Positions 6,526 to 7,159 of a stretch of DNA of 7,159 nt are shown in pieces. How positions within the stretch are numbered: the stretch's first letter is position 1; every line of letters begins with the position of its first letter. The stretch is from an uncultured Ignavibacteria bacterium. Lineage in GTDB: Bacteria > Bacteroidota > Ignavibacteria > Tepidaquicellales > Tepidaquicellaceae. The stretch covers positions 1 to 7,159 of the forward strand of contig CALJIG010000017.1 in the NCBI GenBank assembly GCA_937974175.1. Reading direction: 5' to 3'. Position numbers and translations under genes: made by a program. The notes beneath the pieces were generated by a model, which saw nothing but the letters and a program-made list of their open reading frames with translations, was not told the origin of the DNA and made no database searches.

Positions 6526-6549
6526 CTTCCCAAACAGGAGTTTGGGAAG
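6526..6549. repeat. Hairpin H4 (CTTCCCAAAC arms)
   Basis: Arms CTTCCCAAAC (6526-6535) and GTTTGGGAAG (6540-6549) pair perfectly around loop AGGA. It shares its inner stem with H2 and its outer stem with H6 and H8. Confidence 0.8.
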
Positions 6550-6572
6550 GAGAAGAAATACAAGTTAAAATC

Positions 6573-6612
6573 TTATTTTGCAGAAACCCGTCAAGAATTC
6601 ATCAAAGATGAA
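6573..6612 (+). repeat. Degenerate R repeat, copy 3
   Basis: TTATTTTGCAGAAACCCGTC and the following bases match the start of R (1014, 1240), then diverge to AAGAATTCATCAAAGATGAA. The mini-ORF is lost: the ATG here is followed by a stop after two further codons. Confidence 0.6.
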
Positions 6613-6636
6613 AAAGTAAATTTTATTAATTCCCCT

Positions 6637-6662
6637 CATTCCCAACGTCCCCGTTGGGAATG
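6637..6662. repeat. Hairpin H5 (CATTCCCAACG arms)
   Basis: Arms CATTCCCAACG (6637-6647) and CGTTGGGAATG (6652-6662) pair perfectly around loop TCCC. The pyrimidine loop is like an inverted version of the AGGA loop of H6, as if this copy lay in the opposite orientation. Confidence 0.8.
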
Positions 6663-6678
6663 TTTTTGGTGGAAGTTG

Positions 6679-6704
6679 CCTTCCCAACGAGGACGTTGGG
6701 AAGG
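6679..6704. repeat. Hairpin H6 (CCTTCCCAACG arms)
   Basis: Arms CCTTCCCAACG (6679-6689) and CGTTGGGAAGG (6694-6704) pair perfectly around loop AGGA and are followed by AGATG. H8 at 6892-6917 is identical, including the AGATG. Confidence 0.85.
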
Positions 6705-6735
6705 AGATGTTAAAAAGACGGGACTGAGCTTCGCC

Positions 6736-6803
6736 CAGAAATCCGTCAAAAATCCGTCACTGACGGAAAATAAAATTATCGAGAATTGAAAAAACAACAA
6801 CGG
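6736..6803 (+). repeat. Degenerate R repeat, copy 4, with internal palindrome
   Basis: CAGAAATCCGTCAAAAATCC matches R. The middle is replaced, but the end recurs as TTGAAAAAACAACAACGG (6786-6803). The centre holds a small palindrome, TCCGTCA (6753-6759) against TGACGGA (6761-6767). A stop at 6771-6773 and the lack of an ATG mean no intact mini-ORF. It runs almost directly into hairpin H7. Confidence 0.65.
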
Positions 6804-6808
6804 TTCTA

Positions 6809-6834
6809 CGTTCCCACGCTGTAGTGTAGGAACG
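6809..6834. repeat. Hairpin H7, close relative of H1
   Basis: Arms CGTTCCCACGC (6809-6819) and GTGTAGGAACG (6824-6834) flank loop TGTA. The left arm is identical to that of H1, and the right arm shares H1's TAGGAACG, including the same C/A mismatch, plus one G-T pair. The shared imperfection argues that H1 and H7 descend from one copy. Confidence 0.75.
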
Positions 6835-6848
6835 AGGGGAAAATGTGA

Positions 6849-6862
6849 TTCGCCAAGGCGAA
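6849..6862. repeat. Short hairpin TTCGCC / GGCGAA
   Basis: Arms TTCGCC (6849-6854) and GGCGAA (6857-6862) pair perfectly with a 2-nt spacer. It lies between H7 and H8. As a cruciform the loop would be very tight, so it may equally be a protein-binding palindrome. Confidence 0.5.
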
Positions 6863-6891
6863 CTACACTCTTACATTTTCTGTGAAAATTA

Positions 6892-6917
6892 CCTTCCCAA
6901 CGAGGACGTTGGGAAGG
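6892..6917. repeat. Hairpin H8, identical to H6
   Basis: Arms CCTTCCCAACG (6892-6902) and CGTTGGGAAGG (6907-6917) flank loop AGGA and are followed by AGATG. This exactly repeats H6, 213 bp downstream. Confidence 0.85.
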
Positions 6918-6937
6918 AGATGAAAGCGGAACGTAAT

Positions 6938-6960
6938 AAAATCCGTCAAAAATTCATCAA
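6938..6960 (+). repeat. Degenerate R repeat, copy 5 (core only)
   Basis: AAAATCCGTCAAAAATTCAT followed by CAA retains only the core of R and resembles copy 3 in its TTCATCAA ending. It follows hairpin H8 by about 20 bp. Confidence 0.45.
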
Positions 6961-6990
6961 AAAAAATAAAATATTATTACTTACTAAGCT

Positions 6991-7058
6991 CAAAATGTTA
7001 CAATAATGCGACACTGCAACATTCATAAGTGAAGCGAGAACAAAATGTGACAATAATG
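6991..7058 (+). repeat. Pair of 18-bp direct repeats
   Basis: CAAAATGTTACAATAATG (6991-7008) and CAAAATGTGACAATAATG (7041-7058) differ at one base and start 50 bp apart. The spacer is unrelated. They lie just before the heptamer array. Confidence 0.7.
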
Positions 7059-7066
7059 TTACTTTA

Positions 7067-7159
7067 CAATTAGCAATTAGCAATTAGCAATTAGCAATTA
7101 GCAGTTAGCAGTTAGCAGTTAGCAGTTAGCAGTTAGCAGTTAGCAGTTAGCAGTTAGCA
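7067..7159 (+). repeat. Heptanucleotide tandem array, open at right edge
   Basis: Thirteen perfect 7-bp units run without interruption: five CAATTAG (7067-7101), then eight CAGTTAG (7102-7157), then CA continuing past the window. All A-type units precede all G-type units, so a single A-to-G change was probably spread by local expansion of one end. Not being a multiple of three matters only if coding, and no frame here looks like a gene. It may continue a long way beyond the edge. Confidence 0.95.

Larger units (their letters stand above)
6211..7159. other. Gene-free, repeat-rich region downstream of the beta-helix gene
   Basis: About 950 bp hold no credible ORF. Positions 6211-6363 contain little beyond an imperfect hairpin (TTTCCTC 6258-6264 against GAGGAAA 6280-6286, with inner CTC/GAG). 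It could end beta-helix transcription, but no T-run follows, so it is not called a terminator. From 6364 to the right edge the DNA is almost entirely repeats: the 75-bp repeat, a cluster of hairpins, degenerate R copies, an 18-bp direct repeat and a heptamer array. The same repeat kit occurs in 632-1333. Confidence 0.7.

Noticed and set aside
6440..6960. CRISPR array
   Set aside because: The repeats are palindromes of varied sequence at irregular spacing, with no constant repeat, uniform spacers or cas genes.

Overview
The window looks like chromosomal DNA from the FCB group: Bacteroidota or, more likely, an Ignavibacteriota/Kapabacteria-type lineage. The evidence is a large secreted protein ending in a type IX secretion (T9SS) C-terminal sorting domain of the NYPNPFNPST type, a 488-residue helical protein that resembles uncharacterised proteins of that group, a promoter candidate of the Bacteroidota form TTTG-N20-TAnnTTTG, few Shine-Dalgarno sequences, and AT-rich sequence. 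The phylum is inferred from these traits, not from a database match.

Layout. (1) Positions 1-542, plus strand: the 3' part of a small, very AT-rich gene for a PD-(D/E)XK nuclease-fold protein, probably cut by the left window edge. (2) 543-1383: about 840 bp without a credible gene, between the convergent 3' ends of the first two genes. It is packed with repeats: a 75-bp dispersed repeat with a palindromic head, a compound inverted repeat of about 135 bp, several short hairpins, and two copies of a 93-bp direct repeat, each carrying a 13-codon mini-ORF behind a good Shine-Dalgarno. (3) 1384-2850, minus strand: the uncharacterised helical/TPR-like protein. (4) 2851-3012: a divergent intergenic region with promoter-like boxes for both directions. 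(5) 3013-6210, plus strand: a 1065-residue exported parallel beta-helix protein with T9SS tail. (6) 6211-7159: about 950 bp without a gene, again repeat-rich. It contains a second copy of the 75-bp repeat, at least seven short hairpins that share a design but differ in sequence, degenerate copies of the 93-bp repeat, an 18-bp direct repeat, and a heptanucleotide tandem array running off the right edge.

The three genes show no evidence of forming one pathway. The beta-helix protein is expected outside the cell or on its surface, the helical protein in the cytoplasm, and the nuclease-like protein may be an accessory (defence or mobile DNA) gene. The most unusual content is non-coding: two gene-free regions built from the same repeat kit (75-bp repeat, TTCCCA/TGGGAA hairpins, ATCCGTCAAAAATC repeat), with compensatory changes in the hairpin arms. 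No RNA gene, CRISPR array, insertion sequence or complete mobile element was recognised.
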